Below are positions 16,727 through 26,240 of a DNA stretch of 64,000 nt, in pieces; position 1 is the stretch's first letter, and each line of letters opens with the position of its first letter. Both the position numbers and the translations under genes were made by a program. Under the pieces are notes generated by a model. The model was not told where the DNA came from. It was given only the letters and a program-made list of their open reading frames with translations, and searched no databases. Source of the stretch: Chloracidobacterium sp. (GTDB lineage: Bacteria; Acidobacteriota; Blastocatellia; Pyrinomonadales; Pyrinomonadaceae); assembly GCA_016711345.1 (NCBI GenBank), contig JADJTD010000001.1, positions 2,728,001 through 2,792,000 of the forward strand. Direction: 5' to 3'.

Positions 16727-18880
16727 TTAGTTATCAATATTGTCGGTCAACCGCTGCAGCAACTCCAATCTTGATGCGTCATTTTCATTCGGACCGGACG
16801 GAACGATCAAAAAGCGGACAGTGAAAGGAGCGTTGGTGTCGACAGTCCATCTAAGGATCGAAGAATTTGCCTTATGGCCGTAGTTGCGCGATACGAATGC
16901 AGGATCGATCTCATGTTTGGCATCAATTCCGATGGCTCGAATGTGCATTTCTCGCCCATCATTGTCCCCGATTTGGACGGTCGCATGATCAACCTCACTT
17001 ACGCTAATTCCCGGCGCAAGATGGAACGAAAAGCTGAATTTATGCCTGCTTTTACCTGTGAGTGCGTCCTCGATCATCCAATATTGATCTTGTTTGTGAA
17101 ACTCGACGGTTCGACGATGCATCACTGGTTCCGTCAGCCGAGCGTAACCAAAATGCCTTCCCGAAACACGATCAAGTTCGACAGACGCGTGCCATTCATC
17201 GACAATTGGCCGTGCCTCGTTGCCCATTATGAAAGGAAGTTCAGAAACAGTTGTGTTCTGTTCCTGATTATCAACCATAACCGTTGAATGATATGCGGTG
17301 GAACGAAATCTGTGTCGTGCTTCGCGATCAAGATTATAAACATAACTGCCCGGATCGATGATAAACGGACGGCCAAATGCCGAGATCTCAATGCTCAAAG
17401 CGTCATTGTGCCCGTGCGATCCGCGTCCGTTTAAGCCGCAATCGTTGGCATTGAAATGCAGATACAAATCACCGTCACGCATGACATACGCTCCGGCATT
17501 TTGAAGCTTGCCAGAACGTGACGGCTCATAGTTGTCCATTTCATTCAAGTCCGACAGCCCTTTTTCTCCAAATAACCACGGGACTTCCGGTTCCATCTCG
17601 GAGAGCTTGAGTTCCGCATCATTCAGCAGAACCGAGCCCAACGACAACAGATATGCCGCATCATCGGCGTCACGTCTTATCATTGGAATGATCTGCGAGC
17701 CATCAGCATCGCCGATCAAAGGCATTAGCCCGTCAGGTTGAATGATACGGTCAAGATAAAACAGCATCTTGCGAATCTGGTTGAGATAATAGACATCGAG
17801 AGGCCCTAAGTCGATCCCAGCCCGCGCAGCGAGAATACAAGTATAAAGAAACATCTCGGTCACAAATTTGTGATAACCAGTCGATGCCTCGAAATCGGCG
17901 CCGTCGGCTAAGATTTGTTTGTCTATCTCGCGAAGCATCTCGCGAAGACCGAAATCGCGCCATTCTGCGGCTTGTTCCAATTCCGGCATCAGCGTACCGA
18001 TCCAAAACAAGCCGATAACATCAGACAAGTAATGATTGCTGGTCGATATATATGAGAATTCGTTATTGTCGAGAATAAATCTGCCGTGTTGATCGAAAAG
18101 TCTCAAAATAAAAGCGAGCTTTTCTTCGGAAAGTGATTTTGATTTCCGAAAGATATCAAAAGCGGCAAGCAGGTTGATCGCTCGCAAAGCGACTTCCATT
18201 GCGCAGTTCCAATTTGCGCCGCGTCCGTAAGGATTTTGCCGCATCCAACTTTCGACATGCGCAAAAAATATCTCTGCGTAAACTTCATCGTCGGTCACTG
18301 CATATGCACACCCAAGCGTGACCGCGTGGCCGAAGCGATTCAGTTCCCACAGAATGCGAATGTCTGCTCCGTCGTTGCTATATGTGACGACGTCAGCGTG
18401 ATAGTCCAGTCCCCAATCTTTTCCGGTTATCGGATCACACCGCCAGAAGTTTTCTGCCTTGAACTCAAAAGCCCCTAGACCGACAAGTTCCCAACGTGAT
18501 TGTTGGACGATCTGGTTGGCGTCGGCGATAAGGTGAGCAGTTTCAGCAGGGAAATGTTCCGACTGCAGCTTTGCAATTTGGTCAAGTTCTTTTATCGGAA
18601 AAAACGAAACAGTTCTCTCCCGAAAATGTGTTAGCAATTCAGATGTTGAAACGGACGCAAATTGATTTGTGAGCCTTGCCTGAGCATCGTGCAATTTTTC
18701 GAGGTCGCGGCGTTCTTGTTTTTGATGAGCAATGACCTTTTTTCGACGCAGGGCTTCACGCGGCAAGTCGGAAAACCGCACGTCGCCGCGAAAAAGCGTT
18801 CTGATCTTGCTTGAAAAGGTCATCGTCAGCGATCGTATTTTTGCTTGCGTCGAGCCGACAAAAGTATATAATCGCATCAT
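16727..18880 (-). CDS. Heparinase II/III-like family protein, first gene of the polysaccharide operon
   Basis: 717 residues with an N-terminal alpha-helical toroid and a C-terminal beta-sandwich as in heparinase II/III lyases. The hallmark region is GSHGHNDALS (around 487-496) followed by PFIIDPGSYVY and RSTAYHSTVMVDN, which carry the His and Tyr residues of the catalytic and metal region. No clear signal peptide is present, unlike degradative lyases; this is common for copies in capsule/EPS operons, where they may modify or trim uronic-acid-containing polymer. It starts 45 bases from a divergently transcribed gene and begins the eight-gene operon ending at 8525. Activity on uronate polymers agrees with the AsnB-type amidotransferase next to it. 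Confidence 0.85.
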   Translation of the reverse strand: MMRLYTFVGSTQAKIRSLTMTFSSKIRTLFRGDVRFSDLPREALRRKKVIAHQKQERRDLEKLHDAQARLTNQFASVSTSELLTHFRERTVSFFPIKELDQIAKLQSEHFPAETAHLIADANQIVQQSRWELVGLGAFEFKAENFWRCDPITGKDWGLDYHADVVTYSNDGADIRILWELNRFGHAVTLGCAYAVTDDEVYAEIFFAHVESWMRQNPYGRGANWNCAMEVALRAINLLAAFDIFRKSKSLSEEKLAFILRLFDQHGRFILDNNEFSYISTSNHYLSDVIGLFWIGTLMPELEQAAEWRDFGLREMLREIDKQILADGADFEASTGYHKFVTEMFLYTCILAARAGIDLGPLDVYYLNQIRKMLFYLDRIIQPDGLMPLIGDADGSQIIPMIRRDADDAAYLLSLGSVLLNDAELKLSEMEPEVPWLFGEKGLSDLNEMDNYEPSRSGKLQNAGAYVMRDGDLYLHFNANDCGLNGRGSHGHNDALSIEISAFGRPFIIDPGSYVYNLDREARHRFRSTAYHSTVMVDNQEQNTTVSELPFIMGNEARPIVDEWHASVELDRVSGRHFGYARLTEPVMHRRTVEFHKQDQYWMIEDALTGKSRHKFSFSFHLAPGISVSEVDHATVQIGDNDGREMHIRAIGIDAKHEIDPAFVSRNYGHKANSSILRWTVDTNAPFTVRFLIVPSGPNENDASRLELLQRLTDNIDN

Positions 18881-18924
18881 TCAGTCGGTATTCATAAAAT
18901 GTCCGTTAACAGTTGCATATTACG

Positions 18925-21900
18925 ATGAAAAGATTCATTTCAGCCATCGCCCTTTGTGCCTCGCTGCTCGTGTTGCTTTTGCTGTTTCTTTTCCCTCCGA
19001 TCTCTGTAACAGCAGCAAAAGAAAATATCCTTATTAAATTGCTTAGCCTGCCTGCTCCGCCGCCGCCAAATCCGTTGGTGAATGGAGCGAAGCGCGATGA
19101 GAAATTCTACGACAAAAACAATCCGCCCAGCGATAATGCACCTATCGAAGAACTGATAGATTACTGGACACACCAGGCACAGAATTATCGTGGGGAGCTT
19201 AATTATCGGGCGCGGCCATCGGACAGAACGGTCGAAAGGTTAGCCAGTGAAATGGCAAAACAACCGGAGCTTGCCTCGCAGATTCTCTCTATCCTGCCGG
19301 ATAACAAAACGACGATCGATACGATCAAGGAACTCTACGACCGAGCTGATTCCGAAGATGGCATTGATAAAGGTCAACGCAGTCAATTTAAGGAATGGCT
19401 GCGGTTGCACAGTCCTCATTTTAGCGGCGACCTTGCTCGCGCCTCGCAAGGGATAAAGGACACCGCAGGTTATGTCGGACCGAATGACGAAAGAACTTTG
19501 CTCGCCCTGACGCGGCACGATTTTGATAAGGCAAATCCGGTCATAACTCAGCTTTACAGCGACAGCTCGCAGCCTGTGTCGAAGTCCCTTGCTACATGGG
19601 CGCTTTACCAGCGTGCGCTCGAAACTGGTTCTCTAGGGGATATTGAGCGTTATCGTAGCGAGTTGATGCGGATCGTTGAGAACCGTTCGCTGCCGGACGG
19701 CGCCCGCGATATGGCAAATGATGCACTGACGCACGGGCCTGATTTTCCGGGACGTGACGATTGGACATTCTCGCTTTTTGAGGACGAGACCTTGGTCAAT
19801 ATGCCGCGATACTCGATGCTCACAACGCTCGTGATGTATTCGCCGCCTGAAAAATACGTTCCTAAAATGATCGCTTTGCTCGAGAAGACCTCGAATCCGT
19901 TAGTAAGAGCCGCGGCCGTCCACAATCTTGTGACCGCGCTGAACGGCAATCCGAGTGTCGAAATGCAGCGGGAGATCATTCAATCCATGCTGCCGTGGCT
20001 CGAAGATCCAAAGTGGGCCTCAGATTCCGGCTGGCTGAACGATACTCGCAGTTTGCTGATAAGAAAACTCACCGAACATAAAATTCCCGAAAGCGTTCCT
20101 GGGTTGATAAAACTGCTTGATGAAAAAGTGGAGAAAACTTCAGTTAAACAGGCCATACAAGACGGACTTATGAAACTTGGCTTGAGCGGGATTGACGTCT
20201 CTGTTTCCGATGGAGAAGTTACGCTTACGGGTACGGTTGCCAAAGACCGGCTCGCTGACGTGATGAAAGTCGCTATGGAAGCTGACGTAAAAAGAGTAAA
20301 TAATAAACTCAACATCACAAATGGTGCCCCGGCTGCCAATGTTAGTCGATCTGCGGCAAATTCTGTTAGGCCAGTTGGTCCGCCGGTTTTTTCCTTTCCG
20401 TATCGCCAATCAGCAATTGCTGCTCTTGCAAAACAAAAGGACGGCCGGGCTGTTCCAGCGTTGAGGCGAGTATTGTCTGAAGTTGATATTTACGAACGCT
20501 ACAGCGTCATAAGTGCAATTCTCGAATGCGGAGGTTTTTCTATTCCAGAGCAAATGGAAGCTCTTGATGCTGCGGTCAAAAGAATTCCGGATGCAGACGA
20601 TGCCGTAATGCCGGCAAATATTGCGGCGGTGACAAAGGTGTTATTTGGCAGAGTCGATAAGCCAATATCTCCCGCTGAAATCAGTATCATTCTCGGTGCG
20701 CAGATCTCACAGGCTTCTGAAATATCCGACGAGCTCGCGCGGGCGATTGTCGATCGGATCGAGGTGCTTGATACAAAAGATCAACGGATGGCGACGAACT
20801 ATCGCAATCTGATACTCAAATGGAAAAATCCGCTGTTTAGTGTGCTGCTGCTGCTCGACTTGAAGCGTGATGCGGCAGATACGGCGATGATCGTGCAGTT
20901 ATTGAGTAGGCGTAAGGAATTGCGCGAGACGTTGTCTGCCGATGTGTATAATCTTCAAACCGGTAAGCCGGTTGCGGTCGGTGTGGCGGCTTGTATTCTT
21001 GAGGATGCAATGGGCTTTGACGCCATTCTTGAAAGCAGCGATGCGGAGACTAAGACTGCGATGCTGGCCTGTGCGAGGTTGATACGCGCGCCGCTGCCGG
21101 TTGCAAAGGTCGCTGAAAATTTGAAAGCCGAGTCACAAATACTTCAGACGGCTGCGGAACGATACCTCGAATCTGAAGATTCAATCCAGGCACGAGCTTA
21201 TGTTCTTGCGCGGCATCCGAACAAGGCAAAGATACTCGGGGCAACGAGTGCCTTTTTTGTCGAAGGCGCGACTGAAGAGAATGTTCCTTTCCTTTGGAAC
21301 CTTTTCCAAAGTGTAGGCAATGACTCTCTCTATAATGGCTGGGCCGGCAGTGGCAATGATGACGAGATCAAGGCTGTTGAGAAACGCTTGCAGGACGAGG
21401 TGAAAAAAGACGACAGCCTGCTCGGCATATATTCATATGACAGCAATTACATTCGCATCTACAAAGACCGCGCCATTTTTAGCTGGGACGAGGACGAGTC
21501 GCGATATCGCGAAAGGCCCCTGACACAGTACGAATTTGAGGATATTAAATCGTATCTTACAACCAACAAAGTGGACGAACTCGCGCCGTTTCTCACCTGC
21601 GGCGGAGAATATTGCGGAGCGAAAGAGTTGTTAATGCTTGGACGCAACGGCGGACGCCGCGTTTATACGAACACAGGCGGTTACGGGCCGGGAGCTAGAT
21701 CGACATCAGCTTTTTTTGCAGGACTCGATAAATATTTTGCCGATCTAAAACTAACGCGAGCGGCATTAAAATACGGCCTTAGCCGCGATATTCCCGGCCT
21801 AGAGATATTGCTTGCCTCGGACGATCTTCATGCCGAAACCGTTTGGGCGCAGGGAAGCGATCTGCGCGTTGCTGCCAGTGACGTGTCTGTCCGCAAAAAG

Positions 21901-22830
21901 TTTAAGGCAGACCTTGAGAATCTCTACTCAGAAACCTCTGAAGAAGCTGACAGCGGCGAAGAAGATCAATTACCTCGCCGAGCCGCTTTGCTGGTCGCGA
22001 TCAATAAACGTCAATACGACGGTTACGGTTGGTACAAGGTCGCCGACGGCAGTGTCGCGGGCAGTGCCGCGCAGCCTCCGCAGGTCGAGTTCGTACCTCT
22101 TCGAGATGCTCTTTCCGTGCAGCCTTCCGGTGAACAGTGGAAAGCCAGAGCAAGCGATGTTGAGATCCGAACATCCGAAGAAGGTTTATTCAAAGCTGTT
22201 CGCGGTAAGCTGACAAAGCTGCATAAGGGTTATTATCAACATCCGGTCATCACGCCAAATAGCCGTTGGGTGATCGCTTCAAAGTCCGATCCCGAAGTCG
22301 GCGAGGGCGTTGTTCGCATCGATCTCGTCACCAACAGGGAATTCGCCGTCGAGATTCCAGGTTACGGCCAGCCTGTTCCGACCGCCTACATCTCAACCCT
22401 TAACAAGTTTCTGGTTGTCCGTAACGACCGCTACAACTACGAAGGCGAGTATTTTGCAGGAGAAGAAGATGCGGCACCCGACGATGCTGATCCAAGCGGT
22501 ATGATGCTGGTCGATCCCGCGACAGGTGCCGTTCAGCCGATCGCGGGAGAATTTCGCCCGTTGGCACAGCAAACATTTCGCGCCCTGCAGCAAACATCAA
22601 AACCAAATGAATTTTGGGCCGCGATCTATGATCCTCAGAAAAAGGAAACACAGGTCGGCATCTACGACATCAAGGCCTTCGGCTTCAAGCCCGTCCTGCG
22701 CATCCCAAAGATCAACTTCAACAGCATGAGCATGTGGGTCGATGAACCCGCCGGAAAGGTCTATTTCGTTTACCGAGGACATCTGCTCGCGCTGCCTTTG
22801 CACAGTCCTCTTCCAGATCGCACAAAGTAA
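18925..22830 (+). CDS. Large secreted HEAT-repeat protein with an internal BON domain
   Basis: 1,301 residues from ATG at 18925 (a TTG 12 bases earlier is less likely). A strong signal peptide (KRFISAIALCASLLVLLLLFLFPP) starts it. Much of the first 800 residues is alpha-helical with HEAT-like repeats. Between two helical blocks, residues about 421-465 read as a BON domain (VSVSDGEVTLTGTVA, ending VNNKLNI), a fold that binds phospholipid or hydrophobic ligands. The last 200-250 residues look beta-rich (VVRIDLVTNREFAVEIPGYG, MMLVDPATGAVQPI), resembling beta-propeller blades. Probably periplasmic scaffolding; function unknown. It is divergent from the polysaccharide operon and may share its control region. 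Confidence 0.7.
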   Translation: MKRFISAIALCASLLVLLLLFLFPPISVTAAKENILIKLLSLPAPPPPNPLVNGAKRDEKFYDKNNPPSDNAPIEELIDYWTHQAQNYRGELNYRARPSDRTVERLASEMAKQPELASQILSILPDNKTTIDTIKELYDRADSEDGIDKGQRSQFKEWLRLHSPHFSGDLARASQGIKDTAGYVGPNDERTLLALTRHDFDKANPVITQLYSDSSQPVSKSLATWALYQRALETGSLGDIERYRSELMRIVENRSLPDGARDMANDALTHGPDFPGRDDWTFSLFEDETLVNMPRYSMLTTLVMYSPPEKYVPKMIALLEKTSNPLVRAAAVHNLVTALNGNPSVEMQREIIQSMLPWLEDPKWASDSGWLNDTRSLLIRKLTEHKIPESVPGLIKLLDEKVEKTSVKQAIQDGLMKLGLSGIDVSVSDGEVTLTGTVAKDRLADVMKVAMEADVKRVNNKLNITNGAPAANVSRSAANSVRPVGPPVFSFPYRQSAIAALAKQKDGRAVPALRRVLSEVDIYERYSVISAILECGGFSIPEQMEALDAAVKRIPDADDAVMPANIAAVTKVLFGRVDKPISPAEISIILGAQISQASEISDELARAIVDRIEVLDTKDQRMATNYRNLILKWKNPLFSVLLLLDLKRDAADTAMIVQLLSRRKELRETLSADVYNLQTGKPVAVGVAACILEDAMGFDAILESSDAETKTAMLACARLIRAPLPVAKVAENLKAESQILQTAAERYLESEDSIQARAYVLARHPNKAKILGATSAFFVEGATEENVPFLWNLFQSVGNDSLYNGWAGSGNDDEIKAVEKRLQDEVKKDDSLLGIYSYDSNYIRIYKDRAIFSWDEDESRYRERPLTQYEFEDIKSYLTTNKVDELAPFLTCGGEYCGAKELLMLGRNGGRRVYTNTGGYGPGARSTSAFFAGLDKYFADLKLTRAALKYGLSRDIPGLEILLASDDLHAETVWAQGSDLRVAASDVSVRKKFKADLENLYSETSEEADSGEEDQLPRRAALLVAINKRQYDGYGWYKVADGSVAGSAAQPPQVEFVPLRDALSVQPSGEQWKARASDVEIRTSEEGLFKAVRGKLTKLHKGYYQHPVITPNSRWVIASKSDPEVGEGVVRIDLVTNREFAVEIPGYGQPVPTAYISTLNKFLVVRNDRYNYEGEYFAGEEDAAPDDADPSGMMLVDPATGAVQPIAGEFRPLAQQTFRALQQTSKPNEFWAAIYDPQKKETQVGIYDIKAFGFKPVLRIPKINFNSMSMWVDEPAGKVYFVYRGHLLALPLHSPLPDRTK

Positions 22831-23006
22831 CGCCGTCGTGTCCGACCGTTAGCTACCGGGTACTTTTTCTTTAATTTGATCGATCAAAATACGAAATTGC
22901 ATACAGCCCGACATAAGTATAGAGTCAGGCTTAACGACGTAATTAGGTATTCCCTTCCCGGATATTGCTCCACAGATCCCATCGGGCCATCTTTTCAGCC
23001 CGCATT
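22831..23006. promoter_or_regulatory. Intergenic gap with a 14-bp palindrome upstream of the VCBS-repeat gene
   Basis: The gap contains a perfect palindrome TTTGATCGATCAAA at 22875-22888, about 120 bases before the next start. It could be an operator. No gene or clear terminator is seen here. Confidence 0.25.
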
Positions 23007-25505
23007 ATGATTAAAATAAGAAAAATATTCCGATTTGGCATGGTTGCCGTATTCTTCATTGTTTTTTCCGGCGGATCAATTCTTGGCAGTGTGGTCGAGA
23101 AGCATGTAGTGCTCAACCTAACGCCAGCGGCGGTGGTCTTTACATGGAATCAGAGTGCGACCGGCGACTGGCAATCACCTGCAAGTTGGACGCCGGCGCG
23201 CACAGCGCCGGCGTCCAGCGATGTTTTGGTTTTCAATGGCGGGGGTACAACGACCGCAACAAATGTTCCGAACGAAACTATCGGCCAATTAATGGTTTCA
23301 GGAAACACGATAGTAAATTTCGAATCTATGAGCGCCAGCGTTCTAGCAGTCTCGGGTGGTGTGGGAAATGATTTTACGGTTGAGCAAAACTCGGCGCTCA
23401 ATTTCACCGGTGCTAATGCGATAGCGCTCAGCCTTGCCGTTAACGCTACCGCTACAATAAATGGTTCGATCACATTTTCGTCTTTGAGTACGGCGGCACA
23501 TCGCCTTACAGCCGCGGAAGCTGGTGCGGTAACTTTTGATAATGGCTCCATATTTACCGCCGGACAAGGCTTCTCCGGAAATCCATTTGGAACAATCGCC
23601 TTAAATTCCGTAGTTTTTGCAGCGGGATCGAGATACGTTTACATGGCGGGCGGCGATCCTTTCGGAGCGAACCAGCCTGAATCGGTAGTAGTTTTTAAAA
23701 GCGAGAGCCTCTTTATATTCTGTGGAAACGCTCAATCTTCTTTTTTTTCGGGCCGTACCTACGCAAATCTCGAAGTGAGTTATCCCAACGGTGATCTTTT
23801 TGCAACGGGTTCCAATCCTCTCGTTATGGATGATCTAACGCTCATGGCAGGAATATTTCATCTCTGGATGACCGGTACAGGTCATTCAATCAAAGGAAAT
23901 ATCTTTACGCAACCGGGAACTCGGTTGGATATGCAAAACGGAAGAATAACTTTAAACGGGAAGACTCAGCAGACAATTACCCGTCTCGGTCTAATGAACG
24001 TAAATGATGGAAACACCATTGCCATTGATAACACGGCAGGTGTGATAGCTAATACAACTTTTGTGGCGTGGAACCTCGAGCTTATAAACGGCATCGTGAC
24101 GGTCGTTGATCCTTTTTGGTACTTTGGTGCATTCGGAACCGTTGTTCGCACTAACGGGCATGTGAATGGTTATCTGCTTAGAATAATGACCGCTCCCGAC
24201 ACTTACACATTTGATGTCGGAACCGAAAACGGCTACGCGCCGGTAATAGCTGAGGTGACTTCCGGCACCTTTCCTTCCAGACTTGAGGTTTATCCGCTTC
24301 AGATGGCGCAGCCAAACATATTCGATCCGTCAAAGTCACTTTCTCGATACTGGACGCTTGCTGAGGCGGGTGATATCACAGCCAACCTTACCTTTCACTA
24401 TTTGGATGCCGATGTACCCCTGACTGCAAATGAAGCAAACTTTGTAATCCAAAAATACAATGGCACTGCCTTTATGCAGCTTGGCGGCGTTGTTGACACA
24501 GTTGCGAATACATTTCAGATATTAGGGGTGCGTGATTTTAGTAAGGATTGGACGCTTGCGGAACCGGGCGCCGTTGGAGGAACACCTACGGTGACGGCTA
24601 CCCCTACAAGTACGCCAACGAGTACGCCAACGAATACTCCGACATCGACACCGACGGAAACACCTTTGGGTCGAACGGCGTTTGATTACGACGGTGATCG
24701 CAAGGCGGATATTTCGGTTTTCCGTCCGACGGATGGGGCTTGGTATTCTCAGCAGTCGCAGGCGGGGCTTTATGGGACTTTGTTTGGGTTTGGGTCGGAT
24801 AGGATCGCTCCGGCGGATTATGATGGGGACGGGAAGACTGATATTGCGGTGTATCGGCCTTCGACGGGGATTTGGTATGTCTTTAACAGTTCGAACGGTA
24901 CGGTTTCTTATAACGTCTTCGGGCTTGCTGAAGATCTGCCGACACCTGCGGATTACGATGGAGACGGTAAGGCAGATGTTTCTGTGTTCAGACCTTCGAC
25001 GGGGACTTGGTATCGGCAGAATAGTTCGGATGGTTCGTACAAAGGCATTCAATTCGGAGCTAGCGAAGACAAGCCGACTGTCGGAGACTTTGACGGTGAC
25101 GGCAAATCGGACATCGCAGTTTTTAGGCCTTCGACGGGAGCGTGGTATCGGATAAACAGCGGCGACGGTTCGATCTATGGCGAGTTGTTTGGGTTTGGAA
25201 CGGATGTTATCACCCCGGCAGATTACGACGGCGATGGCAAGACCGACCTCGCTGCATATCGCCCAACAGACGGCATCTGGTATCTGAAATACAGTTCGAA
25301 TTCGAGCTACGACTACAAGGTCTTTGGCTTGGCAAGCGACATTCCCGCACCAGGCGACTTCGATGGCGACGGCAAGGCTGACATCAATGTCTTTCGTCCG
25401 TCAGACGGCACTTGGTACCGCCAAAACAGCTCAAACGGAGCGTTCATCGCATTCCAGTTCGGGGCCAACGGCGATAAGCCAACAATGACGGCGTTTCGGT
25501 ACTAA
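23007..25505 (+). CDS. Secreted multidomain protein with six C-terminal VCBS/FG-GAP-like repeats
   Basis: 832 residues from ATG at 23007 (the upstream TTG frame adds an unlikely leader). A signal peptide (KIFRFGMVAVFFIVFSGGS) is followed by a beta-rich region that opens with a WNQSATGDWQSPASWTP segment, similar to that of the giant protein at 40810, and resembles beta-solenoid surface proteins. Residues about 524-552 form a Thr/Pro linker. The C-terminus has six 45-residue repeats, each with a D-[YF]-D-G-D-G-K-x-D calcium-loop motif and [VF]-[FY]-R-P-[ST]-x-G-x-W-Y; six blades suggest a beta-propeller or an ordered Ca-binding stalk. Probably surface-exposed and adhesive. Expression partners are unclear. 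Confidence 0.75.
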   Translation: MIKIRKIFRFGMVAVFFIVFSGGSILGSVVEKHVVLNLTPAAVVFTWNQSATGDWQSPASWTPARTAPASSDVLVFNGGGTTTATNVPNETIGQLMVSGNTIVNFESMSASVLAVSGGVGNDFTVEQNSALNFTGANAIALSLAVNATATINGSITFSSLSTAAHRLTAAEAGAVTFDNGSIFTAGQGFSGNPFGTIALNSVVFAAGSRYVYMAGGDPFGANQPESVVVFKSESLFIFCGNAQSSFFSGRTYANLEVSYPNGDLFATGSNPLVMDDLTLMAGIFHLWMTGTGHSIKGNIFTQPGTRLDMQNGRITLNGKTQQTITRLGLMNVNDGNTIAIDNTAGVIANTTFVAWNLELINGIVTVVDPFWYFGAFGTVVRTNGHVNGYLLRIMTAPDTYTFDVGTENGYAPVIAEVTSGTFPSRLEVYPLQMAQPNIFDPSKSLSRYWTLAEAGDITANLTFHYLDADVPLTANEANFVIQKYNGTAFMQLGGVVDTVANTFQILGVRDFSKDWTLAEPGAVGGTPTVTATPTSTPTSTPTNTPTSTPTETPLGRTAFDYDGDRKADISVFRPTDGAWYSQQSQAGLYGTLFGFGSDRIAPADYDGDGKTDIAVYRPSTGIWYVFNSSNGTVSYNVFGLAEDLPTPADYDGDGKADVSVFRPSTGTWYRQNSSDGSYKGIQFGASEDKPTVGDFDGDGKSDIAVFRPSTGAWYRINSGDGSIYGELFGFGTDVITPADYDGDGKTDLAAYRPTDGIWYLKYSSNSSYDYKVFGLASDIPAPGDFDGDGKADINVFRPSDGTWYRQNSSNGAFIAFQFGANGDKPTMTAFRY
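24680..25500 (+). repeat. Six 135-bp coding repeats arranged as two copies of a three-unit block
   Basis: Units 1/4 end in LFGFG-D, units 2/5 in VFGLA-D-P and units 3/6 in QFGA--DKPT, so units 1-3 and 4-6 are two copies of one 405-bp block. Units 1-2 use GGG glycine codons heavily (ggggacggg), whereas units 4-6 use GGC (ggcgacggc). Confidence 0.8.
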
Positions 25506-25530
25506 CATGCGGGCTTTTGCATCTGGCTAG

Positions 25531-25601
25531 CCGCGAAAATACACGCACAGACACAAAATAAGAACATTTTTGTTTTCGTGTTCGTTCGTGTATTTTCGTG
25601 G
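25531..25601. repeat. Imperfect long inverted repeat (CCGCGAAAATACACG type)
   Basis: The left arm starts CCGCGAAAATACACG (25531-25545) and continues in A/C-rich sequence; the right arm ends CGTGTATTTTCGTGG (25587-25601). The arms match at most positions over about 26 bp, with a short A/T-rich centre. It lies 25 bases after the end of the VCBS-repeat gene and may also act as a transcription barrier. Confidence 0.6.
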
Positions 25602-25605
25602 TTTC

Positions 25606-26222
25606 TTCGTCGGTTTTTACTCGGAAAGTTGCGTCAAATCGAGAAAACCACGCCATATCGAGAAAGTTGGTCTTCCAATTTGCCTTGAAATGCGCTAGCT
25701 TGATGCGGGATCGTTGTAAAATCGACGATTGTTTGATCTTTGACAATAGTATTTTTGGGACATCAGATCCGCTCTTCTAAAAGTTCATTTTTGGCGAAAG
25801 TTTTTTATTTTAACACTGAGCCGGACAAATGAGATAAATGCTGTTAACACAATAAATTACATGTCCTGAAGGTGTCCTTTGGTAGGAACGAGTAGTAATA
25901 TTTCCTACTCCGGTAGGAAGAAGTAGGATTTGTCCGGAGCAACAGGCTCGTGAAGGGCCGCAAGATTTGAGCGAAAAGTTTTTTTCGCAAAATCGTGGAA
26001 CGCGGCTAAAAAAACGATGATAACCGCAATGTTTGCAATGTTTACACCGTTCCACATGGATGTGGAACGCCGTGGAACGCTTGGAACGGCATTTTCCGTG
26101 AAAAAAACCGTGGGACAGTGGGACACTTCCAACTTCGAAATTGTGAATGGCAGCAAACTTGCGAAACAGACTGGAATCGTGTCTAATACTTGTTTGCTCT
26201 AACGGGCAAAAATTTTGCCGAG
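25606..26222 (+). promoter_or_regulatory. Long, structured region upstream of rpsU
   Basis: No convincing gene is present in this gap. CCGGACAAAT (25821-25830) and ATTTGTCCGG (25928-25937) are perfect 10-bp inverted arms. Inside them GGTAGGAA occurs twice (25881-25888 and 25912-25919), and TTCCTAC (25902-25908) can pair with either copy, giving two mutually exclusive hairpins. Further on, CGTTCCACA/TGTGGAACG (26048-26069) is a 9-bp hairpin, TGGAACG recurs four times (25996-26088) and GTGGGACA is tandemly repeated (26110-26125). Parts may be an autoregulatory leader of rpsU; parts may be a decayed insertion. Confidence 0.35.
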
Positions 26223-26231
26223 AGGAGGTGA
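26223..26231 (+). promoter_or_regulatory. Extended Shine-Dalgarno of rpsU
   Basis: AGGAGGTGA, complementary over nine bases to the 3' end of 16S rRNA, ends nine bases before the ATG at 26241. Other genes in the window have only GGAG or AAGGAG or none. Confidence 0.75.
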
Positions 26232-26240
26232 GCAAACAAA

